In this document: piece after piece, positions 42,243-49,754 of the stretch
Position numbering within the stretch: the stretch's first letter is position 1
Layout: each line of letters begins with the position of its first letter
From: UKL13-2 sp031414695
GTDB taxonomy: Bacteria > Pseudomonadota > Gammaproteobacteria > Burkholderiales > Usitatibacteraceae
DNA length: 64,000 nucleotides
Direction: 5' to 3'
Assembly (NCBI GenBank): GCA_031414695.1
Contig: JANNWG010000035.1
Location: 129,470-193,469, forward strand
The notes under the pieces: model-generated
Seen by the model: the letters and a program-made list of their open reading frames with translations, nothing else
Told to the model about the DNA's origin: nothing
Database searches by the model: none
Position numbers and translations under genes: made by a program

Positions 42243-43250
42243 ATGACCACGCATTTGATTAATCGCAGATTACAAAAAACGCTTATGTTGGGCGTCTCAT
42301 TTTTAGTCACACTAAGTTTCGTGACCGCGGCATCATTCGCTAGCGCTGCATCTGCCGCAGCAGAAACACCCGCTAAAGCAAAAAAACCAAACTCGCTGCG
42401 ATTAAAAGCCGCTAAGACGACAAAAGTCTCCCGCACACCTAGCGTAGCGGATTTCACCAAAGATGGTAATCCAAATTTACTCTCGCATGCCGTAATGGTA
42501 TTTGATCAAAATAGCGGCAAACCACTATTTGCCAAAAATGCTGATACCGCTGTGCCAATTGCCTCCATTACCAAATTGATGACTTCTATCGTCGTGCTAG
42601 ACGCAAAACTAAATTTGGATGAGCCAGTTGTCATTTCTGAAGCGGACATTGATGTCATTAAAAACTCACGCTCGCGCTTGCCGGTGGGTACTGCATTTCG
42701 GCGTGAAGATCTAATGCGTTTGGCCTTGATGGCGTCAGACAATCGTGCAGCGGCGGCATTAGGCCGAAGCTATCCGGGTGGCACAATTGCATTCGTGGCG
42801 GCAATGAATACCAAAGCCAAAGACATCGGACTGACCAATACGCGTTTTGCAGACGCTACCGGCTTATCGCCGAGCAATGTTGCCAGCCCGCAAGATTTAG
42901 CCTTGATGGTGGCTGAAGCCTCTAAGCACAAGCTGATTCGTGAGTTTTCAACAGCACCTGAGCTGTATGTCACCTTGCCTGATTCGGGCAAACAGCTAGG
43001 CTTTAACAACACTAACAGTTTAGTAAAAAGCGACAACTGGAATATTGGTGTATCCAAAACCGGCTTCATCAACGAAGCCGGCAAATGCTTAGTCATGCAA
43101 GCCATGATCGGCAATAATCCCGTCATCATCGTGCTGATGGATTCGTGGGGCAAGCTCACCCGCATCGGTGACGCTAATCGGATTAAGAAGTGGATTGAGT
43201 CAGGCAAAGTAGCAATAGTGCCTACAAAATTCCCTGCAAAAAGCGCCTAG
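42243..43250 (+). CDS. pbpG: D-alanyl-D-alanine endopeptidase (PBP7 type, S11)
   Basis: This is a low-molecular-mass penicillin-binding protein that cuts cross-bridges in peptidoglycan. It has a signal peptide and Ala/Lys-rich linker (residues 1-70). The catalytic SxxK motif is S108-I-T-K111, SDN is at S165-N167, and KTG is at 272-274 in VSKTGFINEAG. Length 335 aa. No C-terminal amphipathic anchor as in PBP5 is seen, which fits PbpG. Confidence 0.92.
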   Translation: MTTHLINRRLQKTLMLGVSFLVTLSFVTAASFASAASAAAETPAKAKKPNSLRLKAAKTTKVSRTPSVADFTKDGNPNLLSHAVMVFDQNSGKPLFAKNADTAVPIASITKLMTSIVVLDAKLNLDEPVVISEADIDVIKNSRSRLPVGTAFRREDLMRLALMASDNRAAAALGRSYPGGTIAFVAAMNTKAKDIGLTNTRFADATGLSPSNVASPQDLALMVAEASKHKLIREFSTAPELYVTLPDSGKQLGFNNTNSLVKSDNWNIGVSKTGFINEAGKCLVMQAMIGNNPVIIVLMDSWGKLTRIGDANRIKKWIESGKVAIVPTKFPAKSA

Positions 43251-43279
43251 TCGTCGCCATCATCAGCTAATATAGTTTG

Positions 43280-44002
43280 ATGAAAGTTGGCCTCTTTGTT
43301 ACCTGCTTAGTTGATCTCGTCCGCCCGAATATCGGTTTTGCGGCATTAAAAATTCTTGAAGATGCAGGCTGCAAAGTCGTAGTGCCTAAATCTCAAACCT
43401 GCTGCGGTCAGCCTGGTTATAACTCTGGCGCGCGTGATATTGCAAAAACGCTTGCGCGCAAAGTGCTTAGTGAATTTCGTGATTGCGATTATGTGGTGGC
43501 GCCTTCTGGCTCCTGCTCTGGACAAATGAAAATCCATGCTGTTGAGGATTTATTTCACGGCACATCGGAAGAGTCTGATTTTCGCGCACTCGCCGCAAAG
43601 TGGTATGAGCTTTCCGACTTTTTAGTTAATGTACTCAAGCTAACGCCAGCCGCTAGCGCTATTGGCCGCATCACCTATCACGACTCGTGCGCGGGCCTGC
43701 GTGAGATCAATATCAAATCGCAACCAAGACAGCTGCTATCAAGCGCGGGTGCGACCATTATTGAGATGGAAGATTGTGAAAAATGCTGCGGCTTCGGCGG
43801 TACGTTTTCGGTCAAGCTTGGCGATATTTCGACCCGCATGGCAGACAATAAATGCGTGAATATTCAGGCTACAGGTGCTGATACTATCGTCGGTGGTGAC
43901 TTAGGCTGCTTGCTCAATATCGAAGGGCGCTTGCGGCGCAAGGGCGACATGAATACGAAGGTGCTGCATTTTGCGGAAGTGATTGCAGGCATGACAACAT
44001 GA
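43280..44002 (+). CDS. lutA: L-lactate utilisation Fe-S protein LutA (YkgE)
   Basis: LutA, LutB and LutC together oxidise L-lactate to pyruvate without the classical flavin enzyme. This 240-aa protein carries two CCG domains: LFVTCLVDLVRPNIG...SQTCCGQPGYNSG and YHDSCAGLREINI...EDCEKCCGFGGTFSV. These cysteine motifs bind an iron-sulfur or heterodisulfide-reductase-like cluster. ATG 43280 is used instead of TTG 43277. It is separated from lutB by about 200 bases that carry two repeat elements, which is unusual for this operon. Confidence 0.92.
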   Translation: MKVGLFVTCLVDLVRPNIGFAALKILEDAGCKVVVPKSQTCCGQPGYNSGARDIAKTLARKVLSEFRDCDYVVAPSGSCSGQMKIHAVEDLFHGTSEESDFRALAAKWYELSDFLVNVLKLTPAASAIGRITYHDSCAGLREINIKSQPRQLLSSAGATIIEMEDCEKCCGFGGTFSVKLGDISTRMADNKCVNIQATGADTIVGGDLGCLLNIEGRLRRKGDMNTKVLHFAEVIAGMTT

Positions 44003-44020
44003 GTCAAATACATCCCATAT

Positions 44021-44135
44021 TTGTCATACCGAGTCCTTCGACAGGCTCAGGATTAACTTGGCAACACCAAGTCGAGGTATATGCTTTTCATTGCGCGAAG
44101 AACAGCATATGCCTCGGCTACGCTCGGCATGACAA
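44021..44135. repeat. Palindromic repeat, second copy of the hicA-hicB element, interrupted
   Basis: TTGTCATACCGAG (44021-44033) and CGAGGTATATGCT (44073-44085) together form the left arm. The right arm AGCATATGCCTCGGCTACGC... (44104-44135) is complete. About 39 bases, including CCTTCGACAGGCTCAGGA, are inserted in the left arm. The arm sequence matches the element at 17649-17742. Confidence 0.75.
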
Positions 44136-44149
44136 TGTATATGGTGAGT

Positions 44150-44186
44150 GCTTATATCTGCATGCATCTGCGTTTATCTGCGGCTA
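44150..44186. repeat. GCAGAT-type tandem repeat
   Basis: Three units ATCTGCATGC, ATCTGCGTTT and ATCTGCGGCT follow head to tail, in the style of the GCCGATG repeats at 10.7-10.9 kb. It lies just before lutB. Confidence 0.5.
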
Positions 44187-44201
44187 AAAAGACTAACAAT
44201 T

Positions 44202-45608
44202 ATGCAAATTCAAAGCATGCATTTCAAACAAACCGCATCGCAAAAATTAAATGATGCGGTATTGCAAACGGCAATGAAAAAAGCCAAAGGCAAGTTTGTT
44301 GATGGACGTGCGTTGGCCGTGTCAGAAGTTGATGCGTGGCAAGATATTCGCACCTACGCGGCGGCGTTGCGTGATCGTGTGATCGCTAATTTAGACGCGT
44401 ACTTAATTGAATTTGAAAAAAATGCGACTGCGCGTGGTGCTGTCGTACATTGGGCAGAAACGGCAGAAGAAGCCAATTCTATTATTGTTAATATCGCGCA
44501 ACAAAATGCGGTGAAGACGGTAACCAAATCTAAGTCGATGGTGAGCGAAGAAATCGCTCTTAACGACGCGCTCGAAGCTGCTGGGATGGAAGTGGTGGAA
44601 ACCGATTTGGGCGAATATATTTTGCAGCTAGCCCATGAGCCACCATCGCATATTGTGGCGCCAGCGGTACATAAATCAAAAGAGCAGGTGGCCGATTTAT
44701 TTGTCGCGGCACACGGCAGACCGCGCTCAACGGACATCACCGCACTCACGCGTGAAGCGCGTGAAGTCTTGCGCGATAAATTCCTCAACGCTGATATGGG
44801 TATTTCAGGGGCGAATTTTGTGATTGCCGAAACGGGTACTACGCTCACTGTGACCAATGAAGGCAATGCGGATTTAGTGACCACCATACCGCGCATTCAT
44901 TGTGTGGTGACAGGTATCGAAAAAGTCATTGCTACGTTAGAAGATTTTGCGACGCTGATACGTTTGCTACCGCGCTCCGCCACGGGGCAAAGTGCGGCCA
45001 ATTATTTAACGCTTACCACCGGTGTGAAGGCGGTAGATGAACTAGATGGCCCCGAACAAATGCACATCGTGTTAATTGATGCGGGGCGAACCAAGTTAGT
45101 TGGTAGCGACATGGCAGAGATGTTGCGTTGCATTCGCTGTGGCGCTTGTATGAATCACTGCCCTGTCTATCAAAATGTCGGCGGCCACGCTTACGGTTGG
45201 GTTTATCCAGGGCCGATGGGGTCGGTGTTAACGCCAGCTTATATGGGTATCGAAAATGCGGGTGACTTACCCAATGCAGCAACGTTTTGCGGCGAATGCC
45301 AAGTGGTATGTCCGGTCAAAATCCCGCTGCCCGATTTGATGCGTAAATGGCGCGAGCGACAATTTGATGGCGCATTGCGACCATGGCATGAGCGTGCCTC
45401 CATTCGGCTATGGAGCGCGATTGCGCTGCGTCCACGGCTTTATGCATTCGCCACGCAAATTGCCGCACGCGTGGCCTCAACGATTGGCGGCAAGCAAAAA
45501 CGCATCACCTGGCTGCCAGGGCTGGACGGCTGGACAGATGGCCGCGATATGCCTGCGCCTGAAGGCAAAACATTTCGTGAGCTCTACAACGCGCGCCGCA
45601 AAACATGA
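44202..45608 (+). CDS. lutB: Lactate utilisation protein LutB (Fe-S/LUD domain)
   Basis: This is an iron-sulfur protein with an N-terminal LUD domain (SEEIALNDALEAAGMEVVETDLGEYILQLAHEPPSHIVAPAVHKSKEQVADLF, GISGANFVIAETGTTLTVTNEGNADL) and a C-terminal 4Fe-4S ferredoxin part (CIRCGACMNHCPVYQNVGGHAYGWVYPGPMGSVLTP, FCGECQVVCPVKIPLPDLMRKWRE). Length 468 aa from ATG 44202. The longer frame to 44148 reads through the GCAGAT repeat. The stop overlaps the lutC start (ATGA). Confidence 0.94.
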   Translation: MQIQSMHFKQTASQKLNDAVLQTAMKKAKGKFVDGRALAVSEVDAWQDIRTYAAALRDRVIANLDAYLIEFEKNATARGAVVHWAETAEEANSIIVNIAQQNAVKTVTKSKSMVSEEIALNDALEAAGMEVVETDLGEYILQLAHEPPSHIVAPAVHKSKEQVADLFVAAHGRPRSTDITALTREAREVLRDKFLNADMGISGANFVIAETGTTLTVTNEGNADLVTTIPRIHCVVTGIEKVIATLEDFATLIRLLPRSATGQSAANYLTLTTGVKAVDELDGPEQMHIVLIDAGRTKLVGSDMAEMLRCIRCGACMNHCPVYQNVGGHAYGWVYPGPMGSVLTPAYMGIENAGDLPNAATFCGECQVVCPVKIPLPDLMRKWRERQFDGALRPWHERASIRLWSAIALRPRLYAFATQIAARVASTIGGKQKRITWLPGLDGWTDGRDMPAPEGKTFRELYNARRKT

Positions 45609-46255
45609 GTGCTCGCGATAACATTTTGCAGCGCATACGCAGCCAATCAGGCCGTACGGGTGTTACCACTGAGCGCGAGCTGGTTGCAGCGCGCGCGCAC
45701 ATTGCCCAACGCGCACGCGGCCCTATGCCCTCAATTGCGCGTGAAAATCCGTTGAATCGTTTTATCGGCGAATGTGAACGATTAAAAACCAGTGTTGATG
45801 ATCTTGCAACATTAAAAGACGTACCACAAGCACTGGCGGCTTACTTGAGCCAAAATAGCCTGAAGATGACCGTGGTTGGCTGGCCTTCACTTTCTTCGCT
45901 TGATTGGAATTCAGCGGGTATTCAATATCAAAACCGCCTCGCCGCAGCCAACGATATGGTGGGCGTCACCGATTGTTTTTGCGCGATTGGCGAAACCGGC
46001 ACATTACTTTTGCTATCTAGCCCGACCACACCAAAGTTGCACGCGCTGTTGCCAGAAACGCATATTTGTATCGTCTCCAAAGAACGTATCGTGGCGACAA
46101 TGGAAGATGCATTTCAACTACTCCGCGATGAAAAAGGCACGCTCCCGCGCGCCACATTTTTAGTCTCCGGCCCGTCACGCACGGCTGATATTGAGCAAAC
46201 CATAGTCATCGGTGCGCACGGACCGTATCGAGTGCATGTGCTGCTTGTGCCCTAA
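45605..46255 (+). CDS. lutC: Lactate utilisation protein LutC (LUD domain)
   Basis: This is the third Lut component, 216 aa. The LUD domain shows VGVTDCFCAIGETGTLLLLSSP, ALLPETHICIVSKERIVATMEDAF and the end motif SGPSRTADIEQTIVIGAHGPYRVHVLLV. The start overlaps the lutB stop, so the subunits are made together. The transporter gene begins 24 bases later, which suggests that its substrate belongs to the same pathway. Confidence 0.93.
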   Translation: MSARDNILQRIRSQSGRTGVTTERELVAARAHIAQRARGPMPSIARENPLNRFIGECERLKTSVDDLATLKDVPQALAAYLSQNSLKMTVVGWPSLSSLDWNSAGIQYQNRLAAANDMVGVTDCFCAIGETGTLLLLSSPTTPKLHALLPETHICIVSKERIVATMEDAFQLLRDEKGTLPRATFLVSGPSRTADIEQTIVIGAHGPYRVHVLLVP

Positions 46256-46279
46256 TTATTTTGTTTAACTGACCACAAC

Positions 46280-47581
46280 ATGACCTATCAACCTCAACTC
46301 ATATTTATTGGCAGCATCCCGCTCGATTTCATTTTGTTTGCGCTCACGCTCTTGGGCATTGCGCTATTTCACAAATACACATTGCAGGTAGCGCTGACGG
46401 GTTTGGCCGTCACCCTGATTTATAAGATTGGTTTTACAGGTTTCAATACTGGCGCGGGGTTTGGCGGCTTTGTTGGTCATATGAGCCATGAATGGGTGAT
46501 GTTGGCAAATTTATTTGGGTTGTTGATGGGTTTCACATTGCTATCAAAACACTTTGAAGATAGTCGTGTCCCGGATGTGTTGCCGCGCATTTTGCCGGAT
46601 GATTGGAAGGGCGGTTTTGTCTTATTGTTGATGGTGTTTGTGCTCTCGTCGTTTTTGGATAATATCGCGGCTGCGCTCATCGGCGGGACGATGGCGAATG
46701 CGGTATTTCGCGGCAAAGTGCATATCGGTTATTTGGCGGCCATTGTGGCGGCATCAAACGCGGGTGGCTCTGGCAGCGTGGTGGGGGACACCACTACCAC
46801 GATGATGTGGATTGATGGCGTCTCGCCGCTCGACGTACTACCTGCCTATGTGGCGGCGAGTGTCGCGGTGGTGGTGTGCGGCATACCGGCGGCGATGCAG
46901 CAGCAAAAATATTCGCCAATTTATAAAGTTGGTAAACGCGATGTGAAGGTTGACTACGCTCGTGTGGCCGTAGTGGTAATTATCTTATTTACCGCCGTAT
47001 TGGTAAATGTGGTGAGCAACTTAAAGTTAGGGCATCTCACCAGCTACGTGCCCTTCATTGGTCTCGCTGTTTGGGCGGCAATTTTTGCTTGTTGCGCAAT
47101 ACGCCAACCAGATTGGTCGCTCTTGCCCAGTACATTTCGCGGCACATTATTTTTATTGTCGTTGGTGCTTACCGCGTCGATGATGCCTGTGGATCATTTG
47201 CCGCAAGCCTCACAACTAACCACCTTTGGCTTGGGCTTTGTGTCGGCGATATTTGACAATATACCGCTCACCGAATTGGCACTCACGCAGGGTGGCTACG
47301 ATTGGGGCGTGCTTGCCTATGCAGTGGGTTTTGGTGGCTCAATGATTTGGTTCGGCTCTACGGCGGGCGTGGCGCTGACCAATAATTTTCCCGAAGCGCG
47401 TTCAGTTTGGCTGTGGGTAAAACACGGATGGCATGTGGCGCTCGCCTATGTTGTGGGATTTGCTGTCATGGCAATGGTTATGGGCTGGAATCCAACACCT
47501 AAGGCAAATCAAGTAAATGCAAAATCAGTACCGACTACGCTAAATCAGCATGTTGCAGCGCCACAAATTTTGGCTAATTAG
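46280..47581 (+). CDS. Ion transporter superfamily membrane protein (NhaD/citrate-carrier-like)
   Basis: This is a 433-aa polytopic protein with about eleven hydrophobic segments. SSFLDNIAAALIGGTMANAVF and VSAIFDNIPLTELAL are the two paired half-helix D-N motifs of IT-superfamily carriers, and VAASNAGGSGSVVGDTTTTMMWI is typical of NhaD/arsenite/citrate-like members. It follows lutC by 24 bases. It could exchange a carboxylate, or act as a sodium/proton antiporter; sequence alone does not decide. Confidence 0.82.
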   Translation: MTYQPQLIFIGSIPLDFILFALTLLGIALFHKYTLQVALTGLAVTLIYKIGFTGFNTGAGFGGFVGHMSHEWVMLANLFGLLMGFTLLSKHFEDSRVPDVLPRILPDDWKGGFVLLLMVFVLSSFLDNIAAALIGGTMANAVFRGKVHIGYLAAIVAASNAGGSGSVVGDTTTTMMWIDGVSPLDVLPAYVAASVAVVVCGIPAAMQQQKYSPIYKVGKRDVKVDYARVAVVVIILFTAVLVNVVSNLKLGHLTSYVPFIGLAVWAAIFACCAIRQPDWSLLPSTFRGTLFLLSLVLTASMMPVDHLPQASQLTTFGLGFVSAIFDNIPLTELALTQGGYDWGVLAYAVGFGGSMIWFGSTAGVALTNNFPEARSVWLWVKHGWHVALAYVVGFAVMAMVMGWNPTPKANQVNAKSVPTTLNQHVAAPQILAN

Positions 47582-47825
47582 TTGTATTTACAGCTTGCTG
47601 TAATTTGCTGCAAAGCAACATCAATAACGCATCCTTAAATGTAGTAAAAAGCACTCACATTTTTTATTACAAGCAAAACCGCTGGTTTTACTTGCGATTC
47701 ATTCCCGTGAGTATTAGCATCATGGAATGAACGGAATAAATCGTTATTAGCATCGCACTTTTTACTTTTTTCAACTGCAACAACACGAGCAGTACCACCA
47801 CCACAAAAAACCAAACGAGGACATC

Positions 47826-48959
47826 ATGACGCAACAATCTCAACCAACCCGTCGTAAATTTTTAGCAGGCTCTGCCGCCGCTGGTGGCGCAGCCATTACT
47901 GGCTTCCCAATGATTGCCAAAGCGCAAACGGTAAATTTGCGCTTTCAATCGACTTGGCCCGCCAAAGATATTTTTCATGAGTACGCGAATGACTTTGCGA
48001 AAAAAGTTAACGACATGGCTGGCGGTAGATTAAAAATTGAAGTGCTGCCTTCTGGCTCTGTCGTCAAAGCGTTTGATTTGCTCGATGCCGTCTCCAAAGG
48101 CACGCTCGATGGCGGTCATGGCGTGGTGGCGTATTGGTATGGCAAGCAGCAAGCATTGGCTTTGTGGGGCTCAGGTCCAGCATGGGGCATGGATGCCAAC
48201 ATGGTTCTCGCATGGCACTATTACGGCGGTGGCAAGCAATTGCTCGATGAGATTTACAAAAACTTAAACCTAGATGTGCAGTCATTTATTTACGCACCAA
48301 TGCCAACGCAGCCGTTTGGTTGGTTCAAAAAGCCAGTGACCAAGGTTGAAGATTTGAAAGGGGTGAAATTCCGTACCGTTGGTTTGGCTGTCGATATTTA
48401 TAAAGACATGGGTGCTGCGGTAAATCCGCTGCCAGGTGGCGAGATCGTGTCTGCACTTGATCGTGGTTTGCTGGATGCGGCTGAATTTAACAACGCCTCG
48501 TCTGATCGTTTGTTGGGCTTTCCAGATGTGGCAAAAAACTGCATGCTACAGAGCTTCCACCAAGCCTCTGAGAGCTTCGAAATATTGTTTAACAAGAAAA
48601 AATACGACGCACTCAACCCTGAATTGAAGTCCATCATTGACTATGCTGTGCAAGCTTCTTCCGCCGATATGTCATGGAAAGCAATTGATCGTTATTCCAC
48701 CGACTACGCTGAAATGCGCAACAAGCAAGCTGTGAAATTCTTCAAAACACCTAACGCTGTTTTGCAACAGCAACTTAAGAGCTGGGATAAAGTTGTCGCT
48801 GCCAAAGAAGCAGAGAATCCAGTCTTTAAAAAGGTTAATGATTCAATGAAGGCATTTGCACAGCGCGCGTGCGCTTGGCAAAACGACACCAATGTCGACT
48901 ACAAAATGGCCTATAACCATTTCTTCTCCAAGCCAGCAGCACCGGCAAAGAAGGCCTAG
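47826..48959 (+). CDS. TRAP transporter solute-binding protein (DctP family, TakP-like)
   Basis: This is a periplasmic receptor for a TRAP carrier. It has a Tat signal (TRRKFLAGSAAAGGAAITGFPMIAKAQT). The mature part starts VNLRFQSTWPAKDIFHEYANDFAKKVNDMAGGRLKIEVLPSG. GVKFRTVGLAVDIYKDMGAAVNPLPGGEIVSALDRGLLDAAEF includes the conserved arginine that binds a carboxylate. Length 377 aa. The similarity is to the subgroup that binds lactate or 2-oxo acids, which would fit the lut genes next door (inference). GAGGA precedes the ATG. The promoter should lie in 47582-47825. Confidence 0.9.
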   Translation: MTQQSQPTRRKFLAGSAAAGGAAITGFPMIAKAQTVNLRFQSTWPAKDIFHEYANDFAKKVNDMAGGRLKIEVLPSGSVVKAFDLLDAVSKGTLDGGHGVVAYWYGKQQALALWGSGPAWGMDANMVLAWHYYGGGKQLLDEIYKNLNLDVQSFIYAPMPTQPFGWFKKPVTKVEDLKGVKFRTVGLAVDIYKDMGAAVNPLPGGEIVSALDRGLLDAAEFNNASSDRLLGFPDVAKNCMLQSFHQASESFEILFNKKKYDALNPELKSIIDYAVQASSADMSWKAIDRYSTDYAEMRNKQAVKFFKTPNAVLQQQLKSWDKVVAAKEAENPVFKKVNDSMKAFAQRACAWQNDTNVDYKMAYNHFFSKPAAPAKKA

Positions 48960-48969
48960 TAACTTAGGG

Positions 48970-48992
48970 CTGGGCAATCCATAGTTGCCCAG
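48970..48992 (+). repeat. Hairpin downstream of dctP-type gene
   Basis: CTGGGCAA (48970-48977) and TTGCCCAG (48985-48992) form an 8-bp stem. No T-run follows. In TRAP operons such structures after the binding-protein gene often protect its message. Confidence 0.55.
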
Positions 48993-49045
48993 CGATTTGT
49001 TGTAGCGTTGCCCAATGAAGGGCAATAATCATCAAGCAAACTTCC

Positions 49046-49069
49046 AGCCATCGGTATTTTCCGATGGCT
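49046..49069 (+). terminator. Hairpin with T-rich tail, possible attenuator before dctQ
   Basis: AGCCATCGG (49046-49054) and CCGATGGCT (49061-49069) pair around TATTTT and are followed by GTTTTGTG. It may partially terminate so that the binding protein is made in excess of the permease. Confidence 0.6.
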
Positions 49070-49133
49070 GTTTTGTGTCAAGATGCTGACTAATTGCAAT
49101 TATAAAAATCGCTCATTTCAAAGAGGCTGCCGC

Positions 49134-49754
49134 GTGCAAAAAATACTGATTGGTGTCGATAAAATCTCAACTTGGGTTGGCCAAATATGCGCATGGAGCG
49201 TGGTTGGCCTGACTTTTTTAATCGGCTGGGAAGTGTTTTCACGCTATGTATTAAATACCCCGCATGGTTGGGTGCTTGACGCGCAAATCATGCTTTACGG
49301 TGTTTTGTTCATGATGGCTGGTGCCTACACATTGTCTAAAAACGGCCATGTCAGAGGCGATGTGCTTTATAGTTTTTTTACGCCGCGCACACAGGCCACG
49401 CTTGATTTGATTTTGTATTTTGTATTTTTTCTGCCCGGCGTTATTGCGCTTACCTACGCAGGTTGGACATTTTTTAATGATTCGTTAAAAATTAACGAGC
49501 AAACTTTTTCTGCTGATCCGCTGCCGCTTTACCCATTCAAATTCGTCATCCCATTTGCAGGCGGTTTATTGCTTATGCAGGGCTTGGTCGAAATCGTGCG
49601 TTGCGTGATTTGCATACGACAAGGCGAATGGCCGTCACGTATCGCCGACGTGGAAGAGGTTGACGTCGCCAAGCTAAAAGAAATGGTCGATGTCAAAGAT
49701 GAAGACATCGCTGCACTTGATAAATATGTTGTGGCAGCTGGAGAAAAGAAATGA
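49134..49754 (+). CDS. TRAP transporter small permease (DctQ family)
   Basis: This is the membrane subunit with four helices that joins the large permease. It shows FLIGWEVFSRYVLNTPHGWVLDAQIMLYGVLFMMAGAYTLSKNGHVRGDVLYSFF, the DctQ signature. The C-terminus carries an acidic tail (VEEVDVAKLKEMVDVKDEDIAALDKYV). I choose GTG 49134 because AGAGG (49122-49126) is 7 bases before; ATG 49083 sits just after the hairpin without a ribosome site. About 206 aa. The stop overlaps the large-permease start. Confidence 0.87.
   Translation: MQKILIGVDKISTWVGQICAWSVVGLTFLIGWEVFSRYVLNTPHGWVLDAQIMLYGVLFMMAGAYTLSKNGHVRGDVLYSFFTPRTQATLDLILYFVFFLPGVIALTYAGWTFFNDSLKINEQTFSADPLPLYPFKFVIPFAGGLLLMQGLVEIVRCVICIRQGEWPSRIADVEEVDVAKLKEMVDVKDEDIAALDKYVVAAGEKK

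Noticed and set aside
44150..44186. GCAGAT units before lutB as coding N-terminus of lutB
   Set aside because: The frame is open to 44148, but LutB proteins begin near MQIQSMHFK and the repeat belongs to an intergenic family.
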